Shown here: in pieces, positions 18,519-26,966 of the stretch
Numbering within the stretch: the first letter of the stretch is position 1
Layout: every line of letters starts with the position of its first letter
Origin: Bacteroidia bacterium
GTDB taxonomy: Bacteria > Bacteroidota > Bacteroidia > Bacteroidales > Paludibacteraceae
DNA length: 64,000 bases
Reading direction: 5' to 3'
Assembly: GCA_009930305.1 (NCBI GenBank)
Contig: RZYM01000002.1
Location: forward strand, 62,001 to 126,000
Translations under genes and position numbers: made by a program
The notes under the pieces: model-generated
The model's input: only the letters and a program-made list of their open reading frames with translations
What the model was told of the DNA's origin: nothing
The model's database searches: none

Positions 18519-19910
18519 TTATTTAACAAAAAACGTATCAGAAAAATTAATAAGATATAATTTTTCAGTTGCACGAGTAACTGCCGTATAAAGCCATCTG
18601 ACAAAAGACACGTCCATTTTATCGGCTGTAATCATTCCCATATCAATATATACATGCTTCCACTGACCACCTTGAGCTTTGTGACAAGTAACTGCGTATG
18701 CTGATTTTGCTTGTAAGGCATTCAGATATGTATTATTTCTCATTTTTTTATAACGCTCACGCTTATTACGGATATCAGCATAGTCTTCCATAACGGTTTC
18801 GTATAAACGCTTATTTAAGTCTTGTAATACAGATGGAGTTTCAGACAACAAAGAGTCCTCTAAAAGTAATGCATCTATATCCATATTATAATCTGCAAAA
18901 TGCAAACTCACTTCACGGAATGAGCATCCATACATTGTTCTTGACCCGCGTGCTCTAATTAATTCAGCTACATCACCATTAGCAATAAAATCAAGACCAT
19001 AAGGAAGTCCTACCATATAGTTGTTTTTTACTATCATAAGAAAATCTCCATTTGATAAAACATCTTCCCTATACAATATTCGTCCTCTAATTCCATTAGC
19101 ATACATACCAGCACGTTTATTCGATCTTGTAATTACAATGGTTTCATTCTCTCCAACCTCACGATATGAGTTTTCTATGCATTCTAAAAAACTCATTCCA
19201 TCTACTCTTATTACATCATTAAACTCTTTAAATGCAACTGCTTGAGGATTATCTATAAGCATTCTAAGACGTGTCGCATTTTGCAGGATGCCACTTTCTT
19301 TAGCTTGCCTTACAACTTGAGTTAAAGTATATTCAGTAACGGTCAATCCAAAAGATTCTAAACTACGCACATCCAATGCAGGGCTCTCTTCACACATAAC
19401 CGGAGGTAATTGTGCAGTATCTCCTAACAATAGCAGCCGACAATTTTCGCCTTGATATACAAAATGTATTAAATCATCAAGAAGATTACCCGAACCAAAA
19501 ATCTTTTCACCCGAATCAGCTAACATAGATGCTTCATCAACCACAAAAAGAGTATTCTTTGCCTTATTGTAAGCTATTTCAAAAGCGCCACCTATTTCAG
19601 GTTTACTTTGTCTATATATCAATTTATGTATTGTATGAGCCTGAATGCCTGCATATAATGATAATATTCTCGCGGCACGACCTGTCGGTGCAGATAGCAC
19701 AATCATTTGCTCCATTTCTAAAAACGCTTTAACCAAAGCCCCAATCACAGTCGTTTTCCCTGTTCCGGCAAATCCTTTCAATAAAAACAGGCTTCTTTCT
19801 TCGCGATTTGTTATAAAAACCGACAAAAGATTTATCAAATCAACTTGTTGCTTAGTTGGCTCAAAACTAAGGTGAGAAAGTATTTTATCTGCAACATATT
19901 TTTCTAACAT
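18519..19910 (-). CDS. RecD-like ATP-dependent DNA helicase (superfamily 1)
   Basis: This 463-residue protein shows the superfamily 1 helicase order. Walker A is in FLLKGFAGTGKTTVIGALV (about residues 43-61), motif Ia is SAPTGRAARIL, Walker B is FVVDEASMLAD, motif III is LLLLGDTAQLPPV, and the C-terminal motif VTCHKAQGGQWKHVYID is of the UvrD_C_2 type. It is most like the stand-alone RecD/Pif1-type helicases of Bacteroidota and lacks RecB or RecC partners here. Function in replication or repair is inferred only. A promoter with perfect spacing ends four bases before the ATG, which predicts an almost leaderless mRNA. Confidence 0.88.
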   Translation of the reverse strand: MLEKYVADKILSHLSFEPTKQQVDLINLLSVFITNREERSLFLLKGFAGTGKTTVIGALVKAFLEMEQMIVLSAPTGRAARILSLYAGIQAHTIHKLIYRQSKPEIGGAFEIAYNKAKNTLFVVDEASMLADSGEKIFGSGNLLDDLIHFVYQGENCRLLLLGDTAQLPPVMCEESPALDVRSLESFGLTVTEYTLTQVVRQAKESGILQNATRLRMLIDNPQAVAFKEFNDVIRVDGMSFLECIENSYREVGENETIVITRSNKRAGMYANGIRGRILYREDVLSNGDFLMIVKNNYMVGLPYGLDFIANGDVAELIRARGSRTMYGCSFREVSLHFADYNMDIDALLLEDSLLSETPSVLQDLNKRLYETVMEDYADIRNKRERYKKMRNNTYLNALQAKSAYAVTCHKAQGGQWKHVYIDMGMITADKMDVSFVRWLYTAVTRATEKLYLINFSDTFFVK

Positions 19911-19914
19911 GAAT

Positions 19915-19968
19915 CAAAGATAAACACATAAAAAAAATTGTGCAAATAAATAAAATTCAATACATTTG
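19915..19968. promoter_or_regulatory. Back-to-back promoters sharing their -33 region
   Basis: Minus strand: TTTG (19946-19943), 20 bases, TATCTTTG (19922-19915), then ATTC and the helicase ATG. Plus strand: ATTG (19937-19940), 20 bases, TACATTTG (19961-19968), driving the gene at 19989. The two -33 elements lie side by side in the ten bases ATTGTGCAAA, so polymerase could not occupy both at once. Both match the Bacteroidota consensus in element and spacing. Confidence 0.75.
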
Positions 19969-19988
19969 CAAAGTTAAAAGACAAAGAT

Positions 19989-20624
19989 ATGGACAAAGTA
20001 TTAAAAATTATTCTAGTATTAGCTGCAATATGCCTCATATGGCTATGCTACGACAGCATTACCACTCCAATTGAGTTTAACAAACAACGTGAATTACGCG
20101 AGAAAAAAGTAGTGTCTAGATTGGTTGACATCCGTCGTGCGGAAACAGAGTTTAAGAACATCAAAGGAGATTACACTACAAATTTCGATACCCTTATTTC
20201 CTTTGTTAAAAATTCAAAAGCAAAAATAGTCTTAAAAGAAGGTGTTTTGACAGATAAACAATTAGAAGAAGGATTAACTGAGCGCGAAGCTGTAAAACAA
20301 GGTATTATAAAACGTGATACAACTTACGTAAGCATGCTTGAATCTTTATTCGGTAAAGATTATCCTATTGATTCTATCAAATATATACCATATTCTGAAC
20401 AAAGACAAGAATTTGAATTGGCAAAAGCAGAAATTGCAACAGGTGCTGCCGGAATCAAAGTTAAAGTAATGGAAGCAAAAGCTCCATATTCTGTATATCT
20501 AAATGGTTTGGATAAACAAGAATTAGTAAATCTAATCGAATTAACAGAAAAATTAGAAAGATATCCCGGACTTAAATTCGGTGACATTCAACAATCAAAC
20601 AACAATGCCGGAAACTGGGAATAA
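19989..20624 (+). CDS. Membrane-anchored protein of unknown function
   Basis: This 211-residue protein has one N-terminal membrane helix (about residues 5-23), after which a charged, mostly soluble domain faces the periplasm or cell exterior. I do not recognise a named domain. Its C-terminal third includes YSVYLNGLDKQELVNLIELT and the protein ends with a flexible Asn-rich tail. The last 20 bases overlap the DUF3822 gene. Such single-helix proteins next to DUF3822 and RsmD recur in Bacteroidales, so the gene is likely real and not a spurious frame. It has its own strong promoter. Confidence 0.75.
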   Translation: MDKVLKIILVLAAICLIWLCYDSITTPIEFNKQRELREKKVVSRLVDIRRAETEFKNIKGDYTTNFDTLISFVKNSKAKIVLKEGVLTDKQLEEGLTEREAVKQGIIKRDTTYVSMLESLFGKDYPIDSIKYIPYSEQRQEFELAKAEIATGAAGIKVKVMEAKAPYSVYLNGLDKQELVNLIELTEKLERYPGLKFGDIQQSNNNAGNWE

Positions 20625-21324
20625 TCCCGATTTACATAGTCTATCCATCCGCATCTCTACGGATGGATTTTCTTTTTGTACAAACAACGAAAACAAAGAA
20701 TTACATTTTACAAAGATGGATTCTGATTTTAATCGTTGCAAGGCTATTTGTCTTTGTGAGCCTTCACTACAGGAAGATTATAGCAAAACAACTATCTTAT
20801 ATAATGGTATTTTCGTAACTTTAGTTCCAAGCATGATAATTGATTCTAATAATTTAGAATCAATACTTCTGTTTAACTTTCCGGAAGTATCATCCGATAA
20901 ATTTGATTATATATCAAATGCTATAATTGGATACGACATTACATGTGTTTTTGCTATTCAAAAGGAATTACATAAGTTTTTATATAATAATTTCCCTGCT
21001 TGCAAAATTATGCACGCAAATTCTCTAAGTTTACAAAGAGCTTTGAAGGATTCGAAAAGGCAGGGAGAAAAATTAGTTTGGGCAGATGTATCAAAATCAG
21101 AAGCATACATCATCTTGGCGGAAGAAGGCAAATTAAAATTTGCCAACCGATTTGAATTAACCGGAGATAAAGATATTTTATACTACTGTGGCAGTGTATT
21201 TGAACAGTTTGCTTTATCACAACACAACGATAAACTTTATATATCCGGAGATATAAAATGTATAGAAACGCTGCAAAATTATTTTGCTAATTGTATTTAT
21301 AAAGAAACAAATATATGCGTATAA
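20605..21324 (+). CDS. DUF3822 family protein
   Basis: This is a 239-residue protein of the DUF3822 type, in a Bacteroidota family related to the actin-like/Hsp70 ATPase fold. The opening HSLSIRISTDGFSF and the late ILAEEGKLKFANRFELTGDKD strand fit that pattern. I chose the ATG at 20605. A GTG at 20581 would add eight residues deep inside the previous gene. It overlaps the upstream gene by 20 bases and rsmD by 10 bases, a compact arrangement that suggests coupled translation. The biological role is unknown. Confidence 0.78.
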   Translation: MPETGNNPDLHSLSIRISTDGFSFCTNNENKELHFTKMDSDFNRCKAICLCEPSLQEDYSKTTILYNGIFVTLVPSMIIDSNNLESILLFNFPEVSSDKFDYISNAIIGYDITCVFAIQKELHKFLYNNFPACKIMHANSLSLQRALKDSKRQGEKLVWADVSKSEAYIILAEEGKLKFANRFELTGDKDILYYCGSVFEQFALSQHNDKLYISGDIKCIETLQNYFANCIYKETNICV

Positions 21325-21845
21325 TAAGCGGCTTATATAAAGGACGTCATTTTACACCACCTGCAAACTTACAAGCCAGACCAACTACCGACTTCGCTAA
21401 AGAAGGATTATTTAATTTGTTGGACAATCGAATGGATTTAAGTGATATCAATGCATTAGATTTATTTTCGGGAACAGGCAGTATCTGCTACGAATTTGCA
21501 TCAAGAGGAGCCGCTTCTGTAACAGGCATAGAACAAAACTACAACCACGTTGATTACATAAAAAAGACAGCATACGTTTTAAAAATAAATTGCTTGCAAA
21601 TATTAAAAGCAGATGTGTTTAAGTTTTTGGAAACCTGCCACACGCAATACGATTTAATTTTTGCAGATCCTCCATACACATTAAGCAATCTACAATCAAT
21701 ACCTGATATAATATTTGCTAAATCCTTATTGAAAGAGGATGCTTGGTTAGTTATAGAACATGGAAAGAAAACAAACTTTAGTTCGCACGAGCATTTTATT
21801 GAAGAGCGCAACTACGGAAACGTTCATTTTTCTTTCTTCAAATAG
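21315..21845 (+). CDS. rsmD: 16S rRNA (guanine(966)-N2)-methyltransferase RsmD
   Basis: This enzyme methylates G966 of 16S rRNA in the assembled small subunit, using SAM. The 176 residues start with the family-typical MRIISGLYKGRHFTPP. They contain the SAM-binding ALDLFSGTGSICYEFASRG (about residues 48-66) and the catalytic DPPY motif in FADPPYTLS. It overlaps DUF3822 by 10 bases. Its 3' end overlaps the convergent nuclease-fold gene by 22 bases, so neither gene has room for a terminator between them. Confidence 0.95.
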   Translation: MRIISGLYKGRHFTPPANLQARPTTDFAKEGLFNLLDNRMDLSDINALDLFSGTGSICYEFASRGAASVTGIEQNYNHVDYIKKTAYVLKINCLQILKADVFKFLETCHTQYDLIFADPPYTLSNLQSIPDIIFAKSLLKEDAWLVIEHGKKTNFSSHEHFIEERNYGNVHFSFFK

Positions 21846-22867
21846 AAATCAGTATATATTGGTAAGTGATCTGAGATTCCTCCGTTATAAACTGGACCTA
21901 TGTACGTGCTGTTGGGTTTAACTCCCATATTTTTTGTATCCTCTTTTACTATAAATTCGCTTGCAAATATATGAGCATCCAATAAACTTGTATGCATATT
22001 GAATGATTTTAATAAGGTTCCTGATACAATTATTTGATCTAATACTCCCCACACACCATTAAATTTATGCGTACCTTGTTCTGTATTCTCATATTGAGCA
22101 TACAAATTATACAAGCAATCAGATTTTATCGAATCATCTTTGTTTATATGCAGAGCACCTAATACTTCAGCTATACTTTTATTAGATGGTTGATCGTTAA
22201 AATCTCCCATTATCAAGATATTTACATTTACGTTGTTAGATCTAATGCTATCTATAGCTCCCTTTATAACTGCCGCAGATTGCATGCGTTTCCACTCTGA
22301 CTGCTCTTCACCTCCTCTACGAGAGGGTGCATGACACACAAATACATGTAAAGTATCATTTTTTTCTACAATGCCTTTTACATATAATATATCTCTAGTT
22401 TTAAATGAATGGCTCTGTTTCAAGCCGACATTCAAGGATTTGCTGCCAATAGGTTCAAATCTGCTTGGATCGAACAGCATTGCCACATCTACGCCACGCT
22501 GATCGGGCGATTCGTAATGTATGTATTTATATTTTTTTGATTTCAAAGGAGATCTATATATAAGAGCATCTAATACAGAATCATTTTCGACCTCACACAT
22601 ACCTATTATGGCGGCACCATTCCATTCTCCTATAGAAGCTAATACTTTTGCTATTGATATTGTTTTTTTACGATACCTTGCCCAAGTCCAATGATAATCA
22701 CCTTCAGGCAAAAAAGCATTATCGTCCTTTAGCGAATCGTCTCTAACATCGAAATAATTTTCAACATTATAAAAAGCGACTCTAAAAGATTGAGAATAAA
22801 GATTATTAAAACACGAAGCGCAAAATATTAAACAAAACCACAATGCACTTTTACTCAAAAAATTCAT
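21824..22867 (-). CDS. Secreted endonuclease/exonuclease/phosphatase-fold protein
   Basis: This 347-residue protein has an N-terminal signal sequence (residues 1-26, ending LYSQ), with a CASC that could also act as a lipobox. The metal-dependent phosphoesterase fold is shown by VAFYNVENYFD, IIGMCEVEN, VDVAMLFDPSRF, ILIMGDFNDQP and a final SDHLPI, which together hold the usual Asn, Glu, Asp and His catalytic set. Substrate is unknown: DNA, a sugar phosphate or a lipid are all possible for this superfamily. Its start overlaps the end of the beta-helix lipoprotein gene by 17 bases. Confidence 0.88.
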   Translation of the reverse strand: MNFLSKSALWFCLIFCASCFNNLYSQSFRVAFYNVENYFDVRDDSLKDDNAFLPEGDYHWTWARYRKKTISIAKVLASIGEWNGAAIIGMCEVENDSVLDALIYRSPLKSKKYKYIHYESPDQRGVDVAMLFDPSRFEPIGSKSLNVGLKQSHSFKTRDILYVKGIVEKNDTLHVFVCHAPSRRGGEEQSEWKRMQSAAVIKGAIDSIRSNNVNVNILIMGDFNDQPSNKSIAEVLGALHINKDDSIKSDCLYNLYAQYENTEQGTHKFNGVWGVLDQIIVSGTLLKSFNMHTSLLDAHIFASEFIVKEDTKNMGVKPNSTYIGPVYNGGISDHLPIYTDFYLKKEK

Positions 22868-24317
22868 AAGCTCCTATATCGTAAGACCCATCGCTTAGAC
22901 GACTTCTGCCATCTAAGTCAATAGGAAATTTAATTGCCGTTGCTTGATTTCCTTTCCCTATAGCAGCCGATCCGGCTCTTATATGAAAGTCATAATTATA
23001 CGGATTGGTTAATTTCTCTTCATTAGAGAGTTCGGTATATACAAATCTAGGATTCGCATTAAACAAACAATTATTATAATGCTCATCTATATTTGATGTT
23101 AAAAGACGGAGCAAACAATTATTATATACATAATTGAATGATGCTTCACCATAGGTATCTTTCTCATAAGTAAGTTCATTGTTATAACCTCCATATACTA
23201 TTGTATTATTAAACGATGCATTAAAAGCACATGGAGTAATGCCAACGCAATTCTTTAATATCGCTATGGCTTGTGTACGCGTTCCCCACGAGAATGAATA
23301 ATAGTTAGCTATAGTACAATGATTAAATGTATAATCACCACCATTTAATTCAAGAATAAATGCGCCGGCATTGTATAATAACGAGTTATTAACTACCAAC
23401 TTAGCATTATTCATAGTCAGCAAATTACCTGATGAATTTCTTATTTTGCTATTTTCAATAAGCAAAGCCTGATTCTCGCAAGTTGTTGAATCTACTATAA
23501 TACCAAAAGTTGTATTACGGACATCCGTATTCATCAATAAATTGTCTATACTTCTATTTTTAAAACGTATTCCGCCCCATTGTGCTGATGCCTTATCATA
23601 ACATAGAGGTGGTGTGGTATTCATATAATCATTTCTATCACCTCGCAGTACCACCGGGTTCTCAAATGTTCCTTGTGCAATAAGTTTACCCTCAACTAAA
23701 AGTACAGCCTGTTTTCTAAAAAACAAATTGGTACCTTCTAAAATCGTCAATGTAACTCCTTGAGGAACAAACAATGTATCAGATATAAGGAACGGCATAT
23801 ATGATGTTATTGTAGTATCTTGTTCTACTATATGTCTATCCCAACGTATTGCTTGTTGACCATAGGCCATCAATAAGATTTTCTGCTCATTACCATTAGT
23901 GTAACACATTATTGAATCCTTTACCAAAAATGGTGTGTTTGTGTCTTTAGGATTAATGTATACTTGTACAAAAACAATCATGCTATCATGAGCATTTATA
24001 ATCACATCACTTATGTAGTTAGATTTTAAGCCGTCTACATTTAACTTAAATAAGCCATCTGAAAGTTTTATCGAACTTATTAGTAATTTATTAGCAGACC
24101 TGTTATAGATTTTTAATTGCTTAGTTGCGGATCCTAAATCGGTAAAAATCGTATCGTAAGACAATGTATCAACAGAAAATTCCAATTTTAAACTTGTATC
24201 GCTGTTTATTTGATCTTCTGCGCACGACACTCCGAATATTATTATTGGCAGGCAAAAAAACAATACTACAAATAAATGTGGTATACTATTTTTGCAATGT
24301 TCAAACTTCTTTTCCAT
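22851..24317 (-). CDS. Parallel beta-helix lipoprotein
   Basis: This 488-residue protein has a lipoprotein signal ending IIIFGVSC. After a beta-rich N-terminal part, the region of about 175-400 is built of short repeating strand-turn units with Asn stacks (for example RNTTFGIIVDSTTCENQALL), as in right-handed parallel beta-helix proteins. The C-terminus has the DGRSRLSDGSYDIGAYEF signature often seen at the end of such proteins. They are frequently surface polysaccharide-binding or -degrading proteins, but no catalytic residues are evident. I chose the ATG at 24317, because the longer frame from 24332 begins inside a -7 promoter box. Confidence 0.85.
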   Translation of the reverse strand: MEKKFEHCKNSIPHLFVVLFFCLPIIIFGVSCAEDQINSDTSLKLEFSVDTLSYDTIFTDLGSATKQLKIYNRSANKLLISSIKLSDGLFKLNVDGLKSNYISDVIINAHDSMIVFVQVYINPKDTNTPFLVKDSIMCYTNGNEQKILLMAYGQQAIRWDRHIVEQDTTITSYMPFLISDTLFVPQGVTLTILEGTNLFFRKQAVLLVEGKLIAQGTFENPVVLRGDRNDYMNTTPPLCYDKASAQWGGIRFKNRSIDNLLMNTDVRNTTFGIIVDSTTCENQALLIENSKIRNSSGNLLTMNNAKLVVNNSLLYNAGAFILELNGGDYTFNHCTIANYYSFSWGTRTQAIAILKNCVGITPCAFNASFNNTIVYGGYNNELTYEKDTYGEASFNYVYNNCLLRLLTSNIDEHYNNCLFNANPRFVYTELSNEEKLTNPYNYDFHIRAGSAAIGKGNQATAIKFPIDLDGRSRLSDGSYDIGAYEFFE

Positions 24318-24321
24318 GGTA

Positions 24322-24329
24322 CAAAGATA
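24322..24329 (-). promoter_or_regulatory. -7 box directly upstream of the beta-helix lipoprotein gene
   Basis: TATCTTTG on the minus strand ends five bases before the ATG at 24317, which would give a transcript with a leader of about one base. No well-spaced -33 element is visible, so the call is tentative. Confidence 0.4.
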
Positions 24330-24437
24330 CATTTTTTTTGTAGATAAATCTTTTACACAATAATCTCTTTACGCTTGATTGGCGAATTAATACACCACTT
24401 ATATTAGTAAGTAATGATGTATCTCCCAAATTATATT

Positions 24438-24469
24438 ATTGCACATCATATTATATTTTTGTAAATTTG
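24438..24469 (+). promoter_or_regulatory. Promoter of the 24499-26135 gene run
   Basis: ATTG (24438-24441), 20 bases, then TAAATTTG (24462-24469) fit the phylum consensus. The predicted start near 24473 leaves a 26-base leader before the ATG at 24499. Confidence 0.7.
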
Positions 24470-24498
24470 TAGAATTAAACTTTTAAATTTAACTCAAA

Positions 24499-24789
24499 AT
24501 GGCAAGTAGACGCAATTTAAAGAAAGACATACAGTATATCTACTCAGAATTATTATCAGAATGTTTTACATTGTCAATGTTATTCCCTGATATTAAAAAA
24601 GAAGAGAGCGAAGCTATTTTTAATAAAATATTGGTTAATAACAATGATTTTATTAAGCGAGTAAGCAAAACTGATGGCAAGTGCAACTCAAAAATAGTGA
24701 AAACATATTACCGCAAATTAGTGACAGATTTATTAACAGACGCTAGCAACATTAGCAAAGAATTGCAGCAATTACATAAAAACTCTTGA
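24499..24789 (+). CDS. Small conserved protein of unknown function
   Basis: This is a 96-residue, soluble, mostly helical protein that starts with the basic MASRRNLKKDIQYIYSELL and is rich in Lys and Asn. I do not recognise a named family. A good promoter lies just upstream, and the gene leads into an acyltransferase gene four bases later, so it is probably genuine. Size and charge suggest a small regulatory or nucleic-acid-associated protein, but this is only a guess. Confidence 0.7.
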   Translation: MASRRNLKKDIQYIYSELLSECFTLSMLFPDIKKEESEAIFNKILVNNNDFIKRVSKTDGKCNSKIVKTYYRKLVTDLLTDASNISKELQQLHKNS

Positions 24790-24793
24790 TACT

Positions 24794-25345
24794 GTGCAAA
24801 AAATCTGCTCATTAATATTAAAGATTCTCGGCTGGAAAACTAGCGATGGTGTTCCTGCTATAAATAAAATGGTCATTTGCGTAGCCCCACACACATCAAA
24901 TTGGGACTTTGTTATAGGCAAATTATTTTACTCCTCAATGGGTTTAAAAGTGTCTTTTCTTATAAAAGATGATTGGTTGCGTCCTCCATTTGGAAAATGG
25001 ATGAAAAAACGTGGAGCCATCGGAGTAAATAGGAAAGGTAAACACTCAATGACAGAGCAACTCACTAAACTCTTTAAATCGCAATCTCATTTACATTTGG
25101 CAATAACACCTGAAGGCACAAGGAAAGCAAATCCTAATTGGAAATTGGGATTTTACTATATAGCTAAAAAAGCTAACGTTCCAATATTATTAATCGGTTT
25201 GGATTATAAATATAAAGAAGCAAAAGTTCTTGGATTATTTACACCTACCGAAAATGAAGATGAAGATATTAAAGAGATTAAAAGATATTTCAAGAATATA
25301 CATGCAAAATATCCAAATGCTTTTGATTTAGGTAATATAGATTAA
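24794..25345 (+). CDS. Acyltransferase of the PlsC (1-acylglycerol-3-phosphate) family
   Basis: This 183-residue membrane-associated acyltransferase carries the H-x4-D motif in APHTSNWDFVIG (about residues 31-42) and the substrate-binding segment TPEGTRK further on, as in lysophosphatidic acid acyltransferases. The protein is shorter than PlsC and resembles the compact Bacteroidota paralogues, so the acceptor lipid is uncertain. Translation appears to start at a GTG, four bases after the small upstream gene. It abuts the omega-amidase gene by one base. Confidence 0.85.
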   Translation: MQKICSLILKILGWKTSDGVPAINKMVICVAPHTSNWDFVIGKLFYSSMGLKVSFLIKDDWLRPPFGKWMKKRGAIGVNRKGKHSMTEQLTKLFKSQSHLHLAITPEGTRKANPNWKLGFYYIAKKANVPILLIGLDYKYKEAKVLGLFTPTENEDEDIKEIKRYFKNIHAKYPNAFDLGNID

Positions 25346-25346
25346 T

Positions 25347-26135
25347 ATGGAAAAGCAAGAAGAATTACGAGTTCGTGTTGTACAAAGCGACATTATATGG
25401 GAAGACAAAGAAGCTAACTTAAATCATTATAATGATTTACTAAGCAATGCTGATGATGGGAACGCGGATATAATAGTACTACCTGAAATGTATAGCACCG
25501 GATTCAGTATGAATGTAAAACAACTTGCAGAAACAACTGATGGCCCCACAATGAAACTTGCACAATCATGGGCAAAGCAATATAACGCATCTATAATCGG
25601 TAGTTTTATTGCACAAGAAGATGGTTTGTATTACAATAGAGGATTTGCCGCAATGCCAAACGGCAAAACATATTTTTACGACAAACGCCACCTATTTATA
25701 GGTGGTGAAAAACAAATATTTACACCGGGAGATAATCATCTTACTATAGCATATAAAGGTTGGAATATAGCCTTGTGCATCTGTTATGACTTACGTTTTC
25801 CTGTATGGTTACGGAATAAAGATTGCGCATATGATTTGATGTTATGCATAGCCGAATGGCCATCGAACAGACAATATATTTTCGAGCATTTACTTATTGC
25901 TCGCGCAATAGAAAATCAGTCGTACGTATGCGCATGTAACCGTGTAGGTACCGATGGGAACCAATTATCTTATATTGGCGGATCTCAATTAATTGACTAT
26001 AAAGGAAAAGTGAAGGGACGTTGCACCGACAATGTCGAAGAAACACGAACCTTCACTTTATTAAAATACCCACTCGAAAGCCACCGCGAAAAGGTTCCCG
26101 TATGGAAAGATGCTGACTCCTTTTATTGGGGCTAA
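25347..26135 (+). CDS. Nitrilase-superfamily amidase (omega-amidase YafV type)
   Basis: This 262-residue carbon-nitrogen hydrolase has the complete catalytic triad. Glu is in VLPEMYSTGFSM, Lys in YDKRHLF and the nucleophile Cys in LCICYDLRFPVW. The motif set and length match YafV/omega-amidase enzymes, which hydrolyse alpha-ketoglutaramate or ketosuccinamate made by side reactions of transaminases. A related amide substrate cannot be excluded. The stop codon is directly adjacent to the convergent fabG gene, without a visible terminator. Confidence 0.9.
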   Translation: MEKQEELRVRVVQSDIIWEDKEANLNHYNDLLSNADDGNADIIVLPEMYSTGFSMNVKQLAETTDGPTMKLAQSWAKQYNASIIGSFIAQEDGLYYNRGFAAMPNGKTYFYDKRHLFIGGEKQIFTPGDNHLTIAYKGWNIALCICYDLRFPVWLRNKDCAYDLMLCIAEWPSNRQYIFEHLLIARAIENQSYVCACNRVGTDGNQLSYIGGSQLIDYKGKVKGRCTDNVEETRTFTLLKYPLESHREKVPVWKDADSFYWG

Positions 26136-26882
26136 TTACATATTCATACCACCACAACAATGTATAACTTGTCCACTTACGTATGAAGACAAGTCGGATG
26201 CTAAGAATATTGCTACATTTGCAACATCTTCGGGTGTACCTCCCCTACGCAAAGGGATTTGCTTTGCCCATTCTTCACGCACCTCATCAGATAAAGCTGC
26301 TGTCATTTCAGTAATAATAAAGCCTGGAGCAATGGCATTTGCACGTATACCACGTGAGCCTAACTCTTTTGCTATTGATTTTGTAAGACCAATCATACCT
26401 GCTTTTGAGGCAGAATAATTGCATTGTCCTGCATTACCACTAACACCAACTACCGAAGACATACTGATAATAGAGCCTGATTTTTGCTTCATCATAATAG
26501 GAGATACAGCATGTATAAAATTAAATGCCGATTTTAGATTTACGGTCAAAACCATATCCCACTGTTGTTCAGTCATTCTGAGCATTAATCCATCTCTAGT
26601 AATTCCTGCATTATTAACAAGAATATCAATACGTCCGAAATCTGCTAATATTGATTCTATTACTTTATGAGTGTCTTCAAAATTAGCAGCATTGGATGCA
26701 TAAGCCTTAGCCTTTATGCCTAGAGCAAGTAGTTCCTTTTCTGTATTCTCTGCATTTGCATCTATTGCCAAGTCTGTAAAAGCAATACTTGCTCCTTCAG
26801 AAGCATACTTGATAGCAATTGCCTTCCCAATACCGCGAGCAGCTCCTGTAATTAAAGCTACCTTTCCTTCTAATAGTTTCAT
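26136..26882 (-). CDS. fabG: 3-oxoacyl-ACP reductase FabG
   Basis: This short-chain dehydrogenase has 248 residues. It reduces 3-oxoacyl-ACP with NADPH in fatty acid elongation. The nucleotide-binding TGAARGIGKAIA, the NNAG motif and the catalytic Ser...Tyr-x3-Lys (SMSSVVG with NYSASKAG) are all present, and the C-terminal AIFLASDLSSYVSGQVIHCCGGMNM is very FabG-like. I chose the ATG at 26882 (MKLLEGKVAL). The frame extends nine residues further to 26909, but that codon lies inside the predicted -7 box. Confidence 0.93.
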   Translation of the reverse strand: MKLLEGKVALITGAARGIGKAIAIKYASEGASIAFTDLAIDANAENTEKELLALGIKAKAYASNAANFEDTHKVIESILADFGRIDILVNNAGITRDGLMLRMTEQQWDMVLTVNLKSAFNFIHAVSPIMMKQKSGSIISMSSVVGVSGNAGQCNYSASKAGMIGLTKSIAKELGSRGIRANAIAPGFIITEMTAALSDEVREEWAKQIPLRRGGTPEDVANVAIFLASDLSSYVSGQVIHCCGGMNM

Positions 26883-26908
26883 ATTTTTCCTTTTTGAAAT
26901 TAACGGCA

Positions 26909-26945
26909 CAAACTTACGCTTTTTTCTTGAAACAGCCTATCTTTG
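26909..26945. promoter_or_regulatory. Divergent -7 boxes between fabG and folB
   Basis: TAAGTTTG on the minus strand (26916-26909) lies 26 bases before the fabG ATG. TATCTTTG on the plus strand (26938-26945) lies 21 bases before the folB ATG. The 21 bases between the boxes hold no convincing -33 element, so the two promoters must overlap strongly. Confidence 0.5.
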
Positions 26946-26966
26946 TATGTAAATATCAAAAAATAT

